DNA of 64,000 nucleotides, taken from assembly GCA_021498095.1 (NCBI GenBank), contig JAIZWK010000001.1:186001-250000 (forward strand), in the 5' to 3' direction. The translations under genes were made by a program, and so were the position numbers. The notes below the pieces were generated by a model that did not search any database, was not told the origin of the DNA, and saw only the letters and a list, made by a program, of their open reading frames with translations. Shown piece after piece: positions 1 to 8,930 of this stretch. How positions within the stretch are numbered: the first letter of the stretch is position 1; every line of letters starts with the position of its first letter. Source of the stretch: Candidatus Harpocratesius repetitus. GTDB taxonomy: Archaea; Asgardarchaeota; Lokiarchaeia; Sigyniarchaeales; Promethearchaeaceae.

Positions 1-414
1 AAAATATGTATCGATTCGAATGTCTTTATATCAATTCACAACCAAGAGTCTAACCATACAGAATGCGAAAAAATTATTGATGCAATTGAAACTAACCAAC
101 ATAAAGGGCTGGTTTCAGTAATTGTAATTTCAGAATTGTTGGTAGGATATTATCAAATTGGAGAAATGAGTGAATTAAATTTATTCCTGTCAAAGGCAAA
201 GATGCTATATGAGTTAATTCCAATATCATTGAGTATTGCTCAAGAAGCTGCCGAATTACGGGCGCTATATCAGATCAAATTACCTGATGCGATTATTCTT
301 GCTACAGCGAAGCTTTATAATGCAGATTACCTGATTTCTAATGATATTAAATTGATAAAGAGGCCATATTTTCCAATTATTACAGCAGAAGATTTTGTAT
401 TGAAATTTCTTTAG
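1..414 (+). CDS. PIN-domain protein (5' end outside window)
   Basis: The frame is open from base 1, so only about one residue (the start Met) seems to be missing. The protein starts KICIDSNVFI, the first beta strand and first acidic residue of a PIN nuclease fold. It ends with the typical PIN C-terminal half: LPDAIILATAKLYNADYLISND, i.e. the D-A-I-I-L-A-T-A helix and a late SND. About 138 residues is a normal PIN length. PIN proteins of this type are usually Mg-dependent RNases acting as toxins of VapBC-like pairs. Any antitoxin would lie upstream, outside the window. Family assignment is firm; the toxin role is inference. Confidence 0.8.
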   Translation, partial: KICIDSNVFISIHNQESNHTECEKIIDAIETNQHKGLVSVIVISELLVGYYQIGEMSELNLFLSKAKMLYELIPISLSIAQEAAELRALYQIKLPDAIILATAKLYNADYLISNDIKLIKRPYFPIITAEDFVLKFL

Positions 415-522
415 AAGAATTTGAGTGTTTTCAGAGTTTTGACTAAATATAGATAGCGTTAAAAAAAGGGAGCAAAATAGAAAGCTTTTTATTAATAAAA
501 AAGAATTTCAATTCAATCATTT

Positions 523-672
523 TTGAAAAAAGCATCAAAAGCGCGACCAGATGATGAAACCATTAAATTGTGGATCAAATTAACGAAGAGATATCCTAAA
601 GAACGAAATTCTTTTTATCATAGAGATGAAAGAGAAAATATTATGGAATTTTTCTTTAGGTATTTAAAATAG
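523..672 (+). other. Possible coding remnant of about 49 codons in the 415-908 gap
   Basis: From a TTG at 523 the frame reads a polar stretch (residues such as RPDDETIKLW and RNSFYHRDERE) before TAG at 670-672. Its composition looks coding, unlike the AT-rich flanks, but there is no ATG or ribosome-binding site and I recognise no family. It may be the tail of a lost gene. The rest of 415-908 shows nothing except a weakly coding frame from 791 that runs into the leader repeat. Confidence 0.2.
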
Positions 673-908
673 ATATATGTTTTTTTTTTCAATTCTTTAA
701 GGGAATATTGAGCACTAAAACACTATATTTTTGATAGTGGAAAGAAATTTTTTAGTTTCAAGTATTTTCAGCTGTAATGAAAAGTATTAAATGAAAAAAA
801 ATACAAATCTTGCTTTTTTTATTATAAAACAATCCTTTTACTCAAATATTTTTGTAAATCAGTATTGTAAAAATCTTTTTAAACTTTTGAATTATTTTTG
901 TATTGATA

Positions 909-1197
909 TAAGAGGTTCTAGCAACTTCTTTATTTTTGACAGAATTTCCATTTTAATCTTTCATTTTCCGACAATAATCAATTCTATCCAAGAATTATTT
1001 CAGTCGGCAAAAATGAACTTTAAAAAATATAATTACGGGTCGATTTTTGACTATTTTTAATCATATTATAGTTGAATTTGATAAAAAAAGTTCTAAATTT
1101 CTGATCGACAAATTTCAAATTTGGATGGAATGTTGGTAAATGCGTAGATTATGCAGGATTTTTATTTTTTTATTAATCTATCAAATGTTGATAAAGG
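909..1197 (+). repeat. Leader repeat, copy 1
   Basis: This non-genic segment of about 285 bp ends 35 bp before the start codon at 1233. It aligns almost end to end with the reverse complement of 55030-55303, which lies upstream of the TIGR04255-like gene; I estimate about three quarters of positions match, with a few small gaps. Its first 66 bases (909-974) are identical to 63935-64000. One frame through it ends at the same stop (1058-1060) as the corresponding frame in copy 2, and the two differ there by an in-frame net gap of 9 nt. It may be a promoter or regulatory leader, or the end of a mobile cassette. Confidence 0.75.
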
Positions 1198-1232
1198 CTC
1201 ATAAAAACTTTAAAAATATTAAAGGGAATTTC

Positions 1233-2510
1233 ATGTCTGAGCAGTTTGTATTTGAATATGAAAGTGATTGGGTAGAATATTTTAATAGCGTACTTAAAAA
1301 CGAAATTAGAGAAGAAATCGGCAATAAAAATTCAATAAAAGCGAGTATTATTGAATCAAACCAATCACTTGAAGAATTTCTAAAGAAACATCCAGAAATT
1401 AAACGGATTCCTTCAAAAGAATCATTTTTTCATAATTTGAGAATAAAAAATAATGAAAATGATTTTTATTTTTATTTGAATAATCAAAATGAAAGATTTT
1501 GGGTTATTCATAATATAGAAAATCAAAAAAAGATTGAAAATATTGTAAAAAATTTAACTACAAATACATATTTACAGGATAAAATCTATTTATCACAAAA
1601 AACCATGGAAACCCATAAAAAGAATTATTCTGCTGATTCTTTAGGATTAACGCTTAATTTTGAACAAAAATTCACTTTGAATAAAAATAATCCTGTGTTT
1701 ATTAATGGAATTGAAGAATTTGATGATATTGCCTTTACATTACAAATATGGCCAAAGCGTTCTGAATCGATAAATTACTTTTTAGATAAATTTAGAGAAA
1801 TTAAATGTCCGATTAATTACAAATCACTTAACTTTGTATTTAATGACAAAGATACCGATAATATTCTTATTAAAGAAGATCTATATTATGATGGCTCTTT
1901 TACAATCCATAGAGGCAAAGATTTACACCAACATTTGAAATTCTTACATGATATAAAGCAACAATATAATAAATCTATGGATGAAATTGAAGAAAAAAGA
2001 ATTGACTGGGATTTAATGAAAGGAGATCTATTTACAATAGAACTCGATAAAGAAATTAATCCGAAGAATTTTATTCAAGCAATCAATCAAACAAAAGAAT
2101 TCAAGATTAATGGATTTTATATGTGTATAAAGATAACGATTTTTATACTTTTTGTTGTATTGATCTTCATACTGGAGGAAAATTCTATCTTCAAGTCTCA
2201 CGTTCAAAGATATATGTCAATTTAGGAAAGGATTCTTGCGGCAATATTATTTTTCGATTATTTACAAATCTTCAAAGATATTTTTCAGTTTCAACAAGGC
2301 TATCCGTGGACGATATAGAAATGAATATATAATGAAAAGAGAAATTCATAAGGATAAATCAGAAAATTTCAAATATATAAAGCAATAAGAAAAACACACA
2401 ATTTGCTAAAACGAATGATTGAAATTAATGAAAAATTAGAAAAAGAAATTAAAAACAGGCAATTACAAAAAGAGATGACAGAGTTTGGAGTTGTCTTAAG
2501 AAAAAAGTAA
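1233..2510 (+). pseudogene. Unknown accessory gene broken by several frameshifts
   Basis: The start at ATG 1233 is preceded by AAAGGGA at suitable spacing. The first frame runs to 2225 (330 residues), but coding potential moves to another frame near 2121 (from GTG 2123, reading VYKDNDFYTF) and runs to 2332. It then appears to shift again near 2300-2330 and near 2375, ending in a Lys/Glu-rich coiled-coil-like tail at TAA 2508-2510. The joined protein would be about 420 residues, with no signal peptide and no transmembrane segment. I recognise no family. The position behind a leader shared with the 53-55 kb cassette suggests an accessory or defence gene. The breaks may be real decay or indel errors. 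Confidence 0.5.
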
Positions 2511-2738
2511 AACTGATTAGATTTAAGTTATTTTCATATTTGTTTCAACTCCTTTTTTATTATTCTTATCATCTTATTCATTTATTACTAAATATCAAAA
2601 CAATTAGTAAAGAATCTTTATCTCATGATTAAAAAGATTCAAGTAAATTCTGTAGAAAAAGATTTTGTTCAGATAATTTACAAATTGATTGACACAAACC
2701 TTTTTGAATTGACTATTCTTAGTATAAATGAGAACCAA

Positions 2739-3620
2739 ATGGCGATGCTCACACAGTTTATCTTTACCCTTTACCCTCATGAATCCACCGGTCCCTACTT
2801 TCTTCAACCATTTGCTTATATTTTCCGAGGTATTTTCATGAATTGGCTTAAAGCCTTTAATTCTACTGTTGGTGATGATCTCCACAAAAAGCAGCCCAAA
2901 GATTCAAATCTTTTTATGCTAGAATATGCCCTTCAGCAAGAACTTCACTATTCGTCTGATTCAAACCTAAATCATTCCGCAAATTCTTCACGTAACTATC
3001 GCAGAAATCGATCTCATTCACGTCGCTCCAATGTTAATAAAATTACATATACAATTTCTTCATTAAACGATTCAATTTCTCAAGCCCTTCTGAATTTTCT
3101 GCTGCAGCAGCGAGATACAACCATTCAATATGCAATGCAAAAGGCAGTAATTGCTCAAGTTGAAATTAAACAGAAAAGCCTCATCGATTTAACAAAAACT
3201 GAAAATAGACCGAAATCATTGAAAATTAAATTTCTAACACCTACTGCTTTCAGTATTCGTGGAAAAAAGACCATGATGCGCTTACCCCTTCCCGAATATT
3301 TCTTTCCAAATTTAGCAAAGCTGTGGGATAGTGTTTTTAAAGAAACAGATTATCAAGTTCCCGATTTGTTTTTTGAATGGGTCAATCAACATATTTCAAT
3401 CTCTTCATTCCAATTAAAAACTCATGCTTGGGACATGGGTAAGGACATAAAATTCACCGGTGCTTCCGGTTGGATAAATTACATTAATGATGATTCAAAT
3501 AATCCATTAAGCATTTGGCTGGATATTTTGACACGATTTGGAGAAGATATGAATACTGGAAACGGCCGAACTGCGGGATTCGGACAATTCAAAGTAATTA
3601 ATAGTTTTAGTTCTAGTTGA
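2739..3620 (+). CDS. cas6: Cas6-family CRISPR RNA endoribonuclease (orphan)
   Basis: Cas6 cleaves CRISPR precursor RNA within the repeats. The C-terminal half is diagnostic: a segment with FLTPTAFSIRG and LPLPEYFFPNLAKLWDSVF, then GASGWINY, then the glycine-rich loop GNGRTAGFGQF near the end. The N-terminus MAMLTQFIFTLYP matches a Cas6 ferredoxin-fold beta strand, so I chose ATG 2739 over the in-frame ATG at 2625. The length, 293 residues, is normal. A Ser/Arg/Asn-rich low-complexity insert sits about residues 68-98. No other cas gene and no array is in the window. An internal 355-bp piece (3039-3393) recurs at 5253-5605. The catalytic histidine cannot be assigned by eye. Confidence 0.8.
   Translation: MAMLTQFIFTLYPHESTGPYFLQPFAYIFRGIFMNWLKAFNSTVGDDLHKKQPKDSNLFMLEYALQQELHYSSDSNLNHSANSSRNYRRNRSHSRRSNVNKITYTISSLNDSISQALLNFLLQQRDTTIQYAMQKAVIAQVEIKQKSLIDLTKTENRPKSLKIKFLTPTAFSIRGKKTMMRLPLPEYFFPNLAKLWDSVFKETDYQVPDLFFEWVNQHISISSFQLKTHAWDMGKDIKFTGASGWINYINDDSNNPLSIWLDILTRFGEDMNTGNGRTAGFGQFKVINSFSSS
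3039..3393 (+). repeat. Direct repeat, copy A (inside cas6)
   Basis: This internal part of cas6 is nearly identical to 5253-5605 in the same orientation, with a handful of substitutions and a 2-nt gap near the left end. Similarity stops abruptly on both sides. The two copies flank the ATPase gene, which suggests a recent duplication or insertion event. Confidence 0.9.
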
Positions 3621-3739
3621 ATCCTTAGGCAATGAAGTCAAAAGAGTAATTAGCAATGCATTTTATTTGTATAGAATCTTTAATACTTTTTCTACCTTTT
3701 TTTGACTAAATTTTAGCTTTCAAATTGTAGTAATAGCTT

Positions 3740-3867
3740 CTTTTATATAATTAAAATCTCAATTTAAATGCGGATTTTACTAGTAAAGTATAAATTTGGA
3801 TGCAAAAATTCTTATAAAAGTCTCAATTGAAATGCGAGAAATCATAAAAAAGTCTCAATTAAAATGC
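3740..3867 (+). promoter_or_regulatory. Four direct repeats with exact 32-bp period (iteron-like) upstream of the ATPase gene
   Basis: ATGC recurs at 3768, 3800, 3832 and 3864, exactly 32 bases apart. Units 1, 3 and 4 share the core AAAGTCTCAATTNAAATGC with small variations; unit 2 is degenerate (TATAAATTTGGATGC). The first 12 or so bases of each unit vary. The array ends 36 bp before the chosen start of the ATPase gene at 3904. Three helical turns per repeat (about 32 bp) suits a protein bound on one face of DNA, such as an autoregulator or replication/partition-type factor. That function is inference. Confidence 0.65.
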
Positions 3868-3903
3868 AACATTTTTTATTTATTAATAATTTAATATATT
3901 CAA

Positions 3904-5180
3904 TGAATATTTCAAAAGAAAATCTTCGAAAGATAGTAGAAGAACAATATGAAATGATTATCAAAAAACCGGTTGGAATTCCTCGAGAAAAATTGTCAAT
4001 AATTGCAGAAAAAAAAAAGGCGACACATGTTATTATTATAACAGGACTCCGAAGGTGTGGGAAATCAACTTTTTTACGACAAATCATGCATTTTTATTAT
4101 CATGATGAGAATTTTTACTATCTAAATTTTGATGATGAACGATTAGTTGGTTGTACATCAGAAGATTTTGATTTAATTTATGAAGTATTGTTGGAACAAT
4201 TTGGAGATCATCAAGTTTTTTTTTTTGATGAAATACAAAATGTGCCGAAATTTGAACGGTTTATTCGACGATTACATGATTTGGAAAATAAAATCTATTT
4301 AACAGGATCAAATGCCACCCTTCTCAGTAGCGAGATTTCTACAAAATTAACTGGGCGTCATTTAGATATTGAACTATTTCCTTTTTCTTTTCGTGAATAT
4401 CTCAAATTAAAAGATGTAGAAATTAATAATTCTTTACTATATACAACAAAAGGAAGAGGAAAGATCATAAAATTATTTGATAATTACTTGCATAAAGGAG
4501 GAATGCCTGAATTTCTAAAAATAAATGATTATGAAATATTACAGCGGTTATATGAAGATATTCTTATTAAGGATATTACTGTACGATATAAAATTCAACA
4601 TGTTCGGGAACTCAGAGAAATTGTGAAATATCTCTTCTCTAACATTGGACAAAAAACAAACTATTCTCGTCTTTGCAAGTTAGTAAATATCAGAAGTCCT
4701 AACACAGTAAAAAATTACTTAGATTACTTGCAGCTAACATATTTAGGATTTTTAATTCCAAAATTAGATTATAGTGTCAAAAAACAAATTGTTTCTGGTC
4801 AAAAATATTATGCGATAGATTTAGGTATAGTTGAATATATCTCTGTAAAATTATCCAGAGATCTCGGTTGGGCATTAGAAAATCTTGTATTTCTCTCTTT
4901 GCGAAGAAAATATCCCATTTCTAAGATTTTTTATTATGATAATGGGTCAGAATGCGATTTTGTGATTCGGAATGAAGTGAAAGTTAGAAAAGCGATTCAA
5001 GTTTCTTACTTTTTAGACGAACACAATAAGAAGAGAGAAATAGAAGGACTTTTAAAGATAATGAAGCATTTTAACTTGGATTCAGGCTTAATTCTAACAT
5101 ATGAACAGGAAGAAGAATTAGACACTCCAGCAGGCTTGATTCACATAATCCCTGTTTGGAAATGGCTTTTGCAAGAATAG
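3904..5180 (+). CDS. AAA+ ATPase with DUF4143-type nuclease-like C-terminus
   Basis: Walker A is GLRRCGKST (about residues 47-55), Walker B is VFFFDEIQ (about 104-111), and a sensor segment reads IYLTGSNATLLSSE. The C-terminal part has the usual DUF4143 layout with ECDFVI followed by AIQVSY, a PD-(D/E)XK-like core. This family is abundant in archaea and bacteria, and its biological role is poorly known. I chose ATG 3904 (MNISKENLRK) because the in-frame ATG at 3864 lies inside the last 32-bp iteron and would add a non-conserved hydrophobic leader. The gene lies between two copies of a cas6 segment. Family assignment is confident; function is unknown. Confidence 0.85.
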
Positions 5181-5244
5181 TTAATTTTCTAATCGTACTC
5201 TATATCTTTTATCCTGCATATTAAGCCAATAAGATCATATTATT

Positions 5245-5775
5245 TTGCATGCAAAATTATATACAATATCTTCATTAAACGATTCAATTTCTCAAGTACT
5301 TCTGAATTTTCTGCTGCAACAGCGAGATACAACCATTCAATATGCAATGCAAAAGGCAGTAATTGCTCAAGTTGAAATTAAACAGAAAAGCCTCATCGAT
5401 TTAACAAAAACTGAAAATAGACCGAAATCCTTGAAAATTAAATTTCTAACACCCACAGCTTTCAGTATTCGTGGAAAAAAGACCATGATGCGCTTACCCC
5501 TTCCCGAATATTTCTTTCCAAATTTAGCAAAGCTGTGGGATAGTGTTTTTAAAGAAACAGATTATCAAGTTCCCGATTTGTTTTTTGAATGGGTCAATCA
5601 ACATAATCAAAATGCTATTGTTTATCCTTCAATTGTAAATCCCAGTACCTTAATTATTGAAAAAGGCGTGACCACAACAATTTTAATCGATCTCTCATCC
5701 CTGTCAACTTTCCAAACTGAGTTCGTTGCAAATATTCTGTCACTTGTGTCTGTAATTTTTCTTCAAATGCTTTAA
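5245..5775 (+). pseudogene. Truncated duplicate of cas6
   Basis: Residues from about 3 to 120 repeat the central Cas6 sequence almost exactly (3039-3393 against 5253-5605). After the junction at 5605 the frame runs into unrelated sequence and then antisense through the 3' end of the longin-like gene. It lacks the Cas6 N-terminus and the C-terminal glycine-rich loop, so it cannot be a working nuclease. The four or five substitutions relative to cas6 indicate a recent duplication. Confidence 0.8.
5253..5605 (+). repeat. Direct repeat, copy B (cas6 fragment)
   Basis: This is the partner of 3039-3393. The left junction lies in ...GCAAAATTA and the right junction follows GGGTCAATCAACATA. No terminal inverted repeats or obvious target duplication flank it. 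Confidence 0.9.
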
Positions 5776-6220
5776 AATATTCTAAATTTCCATCCCAATC
5801 TTGTAGCATATCAACAGGGTAATTGCGAACAAAGACATCGAGGGCACTCTCGGCTTCATCACGTAGATTGATTTTTTTCATCTCTTGATCCATTAATGCA
5901 AAAATCATCAGTTCCATATTTGAATAACTCTTAACAAACACATATATATCGAAATCTGCTGTGTGGAATGTTAATTCTTGAGATACTGAAACGAGATTTT
6001 CGCAGAATGTGTGAATAGCCGAGAGAAATGGGACCATAATATTTTCATTCACACTCTCATCAAGTTTTAGCGTGATAAAAGGTAATCCAGATTTATTGCT
6101 GATAACTACAGCCCTTACACCAAACTTAGTAGAATCCAATGATGATAACCCCGCTTTTTCGTATTTCTTTTGTTGTAAATCTGTTTTAAGCATTTTATTA
6201 TTTAAATTAGATGATTTCAT
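5654..6220 (-). CDS. Longin/roadblock-like small-GTPase-regulator-type protein
   Basis: The 188 residues comprise a polar N-terminus of about 33, then a single alpha/beta domain: GVRAVVISNKSGLPFITLKL, then NIMVPFLSAIHTF, then alternating strands and helices. The last third has DWDGNLEYFKAFEEKL. The pattern I-S-N-x-S-G-L-P followed by an A-I-x-x-F helix is typical of longin or roadblock folds, which Asgard archaea have in large numbers next to small GTPases. No GTPase gene is adjacent here. The gene at 16481-17014 is a clear paralogue. Its 3' end overlaps the cas6 duplicate antisense. The fold is inferred from pattern only. Confidence 0.6.
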   Translation of the reverse strand: MKSSNLNNKMLKTDLQQKKYEKAGLSSLDSTKFGVRAVVISNKSGLPFITLKLDESVNENIMVPFLSAIHTFCENLVSVSQELTFHTADFDIYVFVKSYSNMELMIFALMDQEMKKINLRDEAESALDVFVRNYPVDMLQDWDGNLEYFKAFEEKLQTQVTEYLQRTQFGKLTGMRDRLKLLWSRLFQ

Positions 6221-6395
6221 AATCTTAGTATTATTTGAAATATTGGATGATTTTACCTTATTTCCAGTTGGAGAAATTCCAATTTTTGAATATTTTGATT
6301 AGTTTTATCCACATTTAAATTATCTTGGCTTATTTTCAATAGAGATTGATTTATTTGCATAGTATCATGTACTTCAACATTCTAAAATATTTAAA

Positions 6396-7840
6396 TTTAA
6401 CAGTTCTCAACGATTCGACAAAAATAAATAATTGAAATAGCATGATTATCTAGTGTTTGCATCAACGAGAATAAATTAAATGGATACTTGAGTTATTGTA
6501 TGAGCATAAAAACTCAAGCCGTGCATCGAATTTCACGATTCGGTACACGTTATCCATATTTTAATAAGATTTCGTTCTTCAAAAATCTTGCGAAATCGAT
6601 TCGACATACTTTGAACCTTTCAAATCAACGTATTGGGCGCAAATGGAGTTTAGATGAAATTTTGACGGTTCTCTGCTATTGTTGGATTCGTGGTGTCTCA
6701 ATTCATCATGCCTCCGAAAAATTGGAACGGTGGGCATCTAAATTTTTGAACTTTCAACCAAAAATATTTCATGATAGACGAAAATCACGCGCTTTTCCGC
6801 ACCAAACAACAATTAATGATTGGTTACGTACCCAATCATCTGAAAAAATCGAGGAAATCTATCGAATTGTGTTTGAAAAAATGATTCAGCGTGTATTTTT
6901 AAAAAATCCTGATTGAACTGGTTATGTTTTAGAATTTGACCTTACATACTTAGAATATTGAGGAAAACGGAGGGATGCGCTGATCAAAAAAAGTCGGATG
7001 GTTAAAGGTATCAGACGAATTCGTCATTATCATGGTGCGCTCATTCATGAAAATTCTACTTCATTATTTATTGGTTGCCATCATGTTGCCAATCGAGAGT
7101 CGAAAATCCTTTTTATGCTAAAAATTGTGGATTGGCTCCAATATTTAGGTCTAAAAATAAAGATTTGTGTCATAGATCGTGAATATTATCGACACGATAT
7201 TTTGAGATATTTAAAGATCGTGATGTTTCTGTTGTCACTCCTGCTAAAAATTATAAACAGCTGAAACTGGCCAAAGAACAGTATTTAAAAGGTGAAAAGG
7301 GCCGAATTCAGACATATTTCATAAGACCTAAATCAACTAATAATCGAAATAAGAAATTGATGCGCAATTGGGTACATTTATATCCAAGAGGTAATCAATC
7401 TTTAGGTGAAATAAAAACCGCTTATCGACAAGGATGTCTAAGTTTAGCAGAGGCATCCGAGCAAATTTATGGTTTAATTACCACTATTGCGCCACAATAT
7501 CGCTCGAAATCGTTCGTGTATTTGATCAAGCGTTATTACAAAATGAGATGGCAGATCGAAACCGCTTTTCGCGATGTGGAGGTGCATAAAGGAATTTGGC
7601 GGTCAAACAACGATGCAACTCGACTCTTTGCTGAAATGGGGAAATATCTGCTGTTTAATATGTGGCAATTCGAACGAGATCAAATTCGCCCAGAGAGACG
7701 TTTGACCTTTCAAGAGTTTCGAGATTGGCTTGTAGATGAAATTTCTCAGACAATTAACCTCTAAATCTTCAAATTTCGACTGAAACAAAAAAGGAAGGAA
7801 AGAAAATGTAAAAAATATTATTTCATTGAGAACTGTTTAA
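6396..7840 (+). mobile_element. Decayed insertion sequence of about 1.43 kb with TIRs and 5-bp target duplication
   Basis: Left terminal repeat CAGTTCTCAACGA (6401-6413) matches the inverse of TCATTGAGAACTG (7823-7835) at 12 of 13 positions. The element is flanked by TTTAA at 6396-6400 and 7836-7840, a 5-bp target duplication. It contains one broken DDE transposase. The intact ends show that insertion was not ancient even though the transposase is dead. Confidence 0.85.
6500..7764 (+). pseudogene. IS4-superfamily DDE transposase, inactivated
   Basis: It reads as one transposase of about 420 residues if three lesions are ignored. There is TGA at 6914-6916 (after KNPD), TGA at 6959-6961 (after LTYLEY, where YWGKR would be expected), and a frameshift near 7205-7215 where one T seems lost from a T-run (DILRYFKDRDV expected). 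The C-terminal YKMRWQIETAFRD is the Y-x2-R-x3-E motif of IS4-type enzymes, and LEFDLTY supplies the first Asp. Both stops are one base from TGG. The start is ATG 6500 or TTG 6488. Confidence 0.8.
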
Positions 7841-8188
7841 GGAAGAAAATTGCACAACCATAACCATTCGTTTAATTTGCGCAAAGAAAATAGCTTGTCA
7901 ATTAAGGAAAATATAGATAAAGACAAATAGACAAAGAATTAAATTGCAAGAAATATAGATCGGGAACATTTTATCAGGAAATAAATACTTGATGACATGG
8001 ATTTAGCGCATTAATTACAAATAGAAAGAAATGATTAAGAAAGTGATAAGGATAAACTTTCTAAAAATGATAACTATAAACCCATGAAAGTTTTGACTCT
8101 GATTTCGTATAGAAACTTTGATTTAGAAATCTGAATTAAAATTTCAATCAAAAGCAATCGAGATAATTCGCAATAACCCATAATTCGA
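7841..8188. other. Intergenic, nothing recognised
   Basis: This AT-rich stretch follows the IS. It has stops in all frames and I see no RNA gene, repeat or strong hairpin in it. Confidence 0.5.
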
Positions 8189-8383
8189 TTAAAAATATTT
8201 AAAATATACGTCAGATCGAAAAGGTGCGTGATACTCTTTTCTAAGATGTTTTAATTGATAATCACCTTCTTTGCCGATATCAATTATTTCAACTCCCCCA
8301 CAACGGGGACAAATTTCGGGTTTATTAGGGAAATCAATTAGTATCGAACCACATCTTGGACAGAAAAAATGTTCATTCGACAT
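8189..8383 (-). CDS. Small zinc-ribbon protein
   Basis: This 64-residue protein starts MSNEHFFCPRCG and has two CxxC knuckles (CPRCG at residues 8-12 and CPRCGG about 25-30), enough for one structural zinc. The C-terminal half is basic and aromatic (HLRKEYHAPFRSDVYFKYF). Such small ribbons in archaea are usually nucleic-acid or protein adaptors; no specific role can be given. The upstream in-frame ATG would add only five residues. Confidence 0.6.
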   Translation of the reverse strand: MSNEHFFCPRCGSILIDFPNKPEICPRCGGVEIIDIGKEGDYQLKHLRKEYHAPFRSDVYFKYF

Positions 8384-8398
8384 AATTCTAGCTAACAA

Positions 8399-8763
8399 TA
8401 TGCAAGATGTTCATTTAAATTTGTGCTTTATGGAGCATAATCTCAAAAAAATGTTTACCACACTTATGACTATTCACTCTTATCACACATATAATGTCCA
8501 TGGTATAACTCTATAGCTGTGTGAACAATAATACAAAGAGGTGTTGTAATATATTTGATATATTATATCTTTGAATCTAAAATATTTTTTTAATTATTTC
8601 TGAATCTATGTAAAATCTTTTAATTCAATAATAAAAATACATAGAATATACAATAGTATCAATATTAAAATTCGAGAGTATATTTTAATCGAATAAATAC
8701 TTGAAACAGTTGTCTTTGATTTAATGTTAGAAAATATTTAACTATTATAATTTTCTTGATGAA
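8399..8763. other. Intergenic, nothing recognised
   Basis: The sequence is AT-rich with no convincing frame. An open frame running on from 8271 here is antisense to the zinc-ribbon gene and not credible. Confidence 0.4.
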
Positions 8764-8925
8764 GTGAGAAGGGGATATGGAATAATATTTGAAAAATTAA
8801 AAGGATTGAACAATCTGGAATTGTTTTACCATTTTAATATTAAACGAATGTCGGATGATTACAAATATTTGTATGAAGATAGATATTATGAAATTAATGA
8901 ATTTTTGGAATTTTCCACTGATTGA
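8764..8925 (+). other. Possible small ORF or gene fragment
   Basis: The frame is open from 8731 to TGA 8923-8925; GTG 8764 is the only plausible start. The product is polar and coding-like (residues such as RRGYGIIFEKLKGLNNLELF and YLYEDRYYEINEFLEF) but matches no family I know. It may be the tail of a degraded gene. It abuts the 3' end of the CorA-like gene on the other strand. Confidence 0.25.
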
Positions 8926-8930
8926 TTGCA

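Noticed and set aside
962..1006. Structured RNA hairpin in the leader (CCGAC...GTCGG with AATTCT/AGAATT)
   Set aside because: The pairing is not kept by compensatory changes in copy 2, so there is no support for a conserved RNA fold.
791..1060. 89-codon gene at 791
   Set aside because: Only the part inside the leader repeat is conserved; the first half is low-complexity and has no ribosome-binding site, and copy 2 has a stop in the same frame.
3740..3867. CRISPR array near cas6
   Set aside because: The period is 32 bp with only about 12 variable bases per unit, too short for repeat plus spacer, and one unit is badly degenerate. Iterons fit better.
6914..6961. TGA read as Trp (altered genetic code)
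   Set aside because: Intact genes such as the flavoprotein (ends 48304) and cas6 (ends 3620) use TGA as stop; the two TGA codons occur in an already frameshifted transposase.
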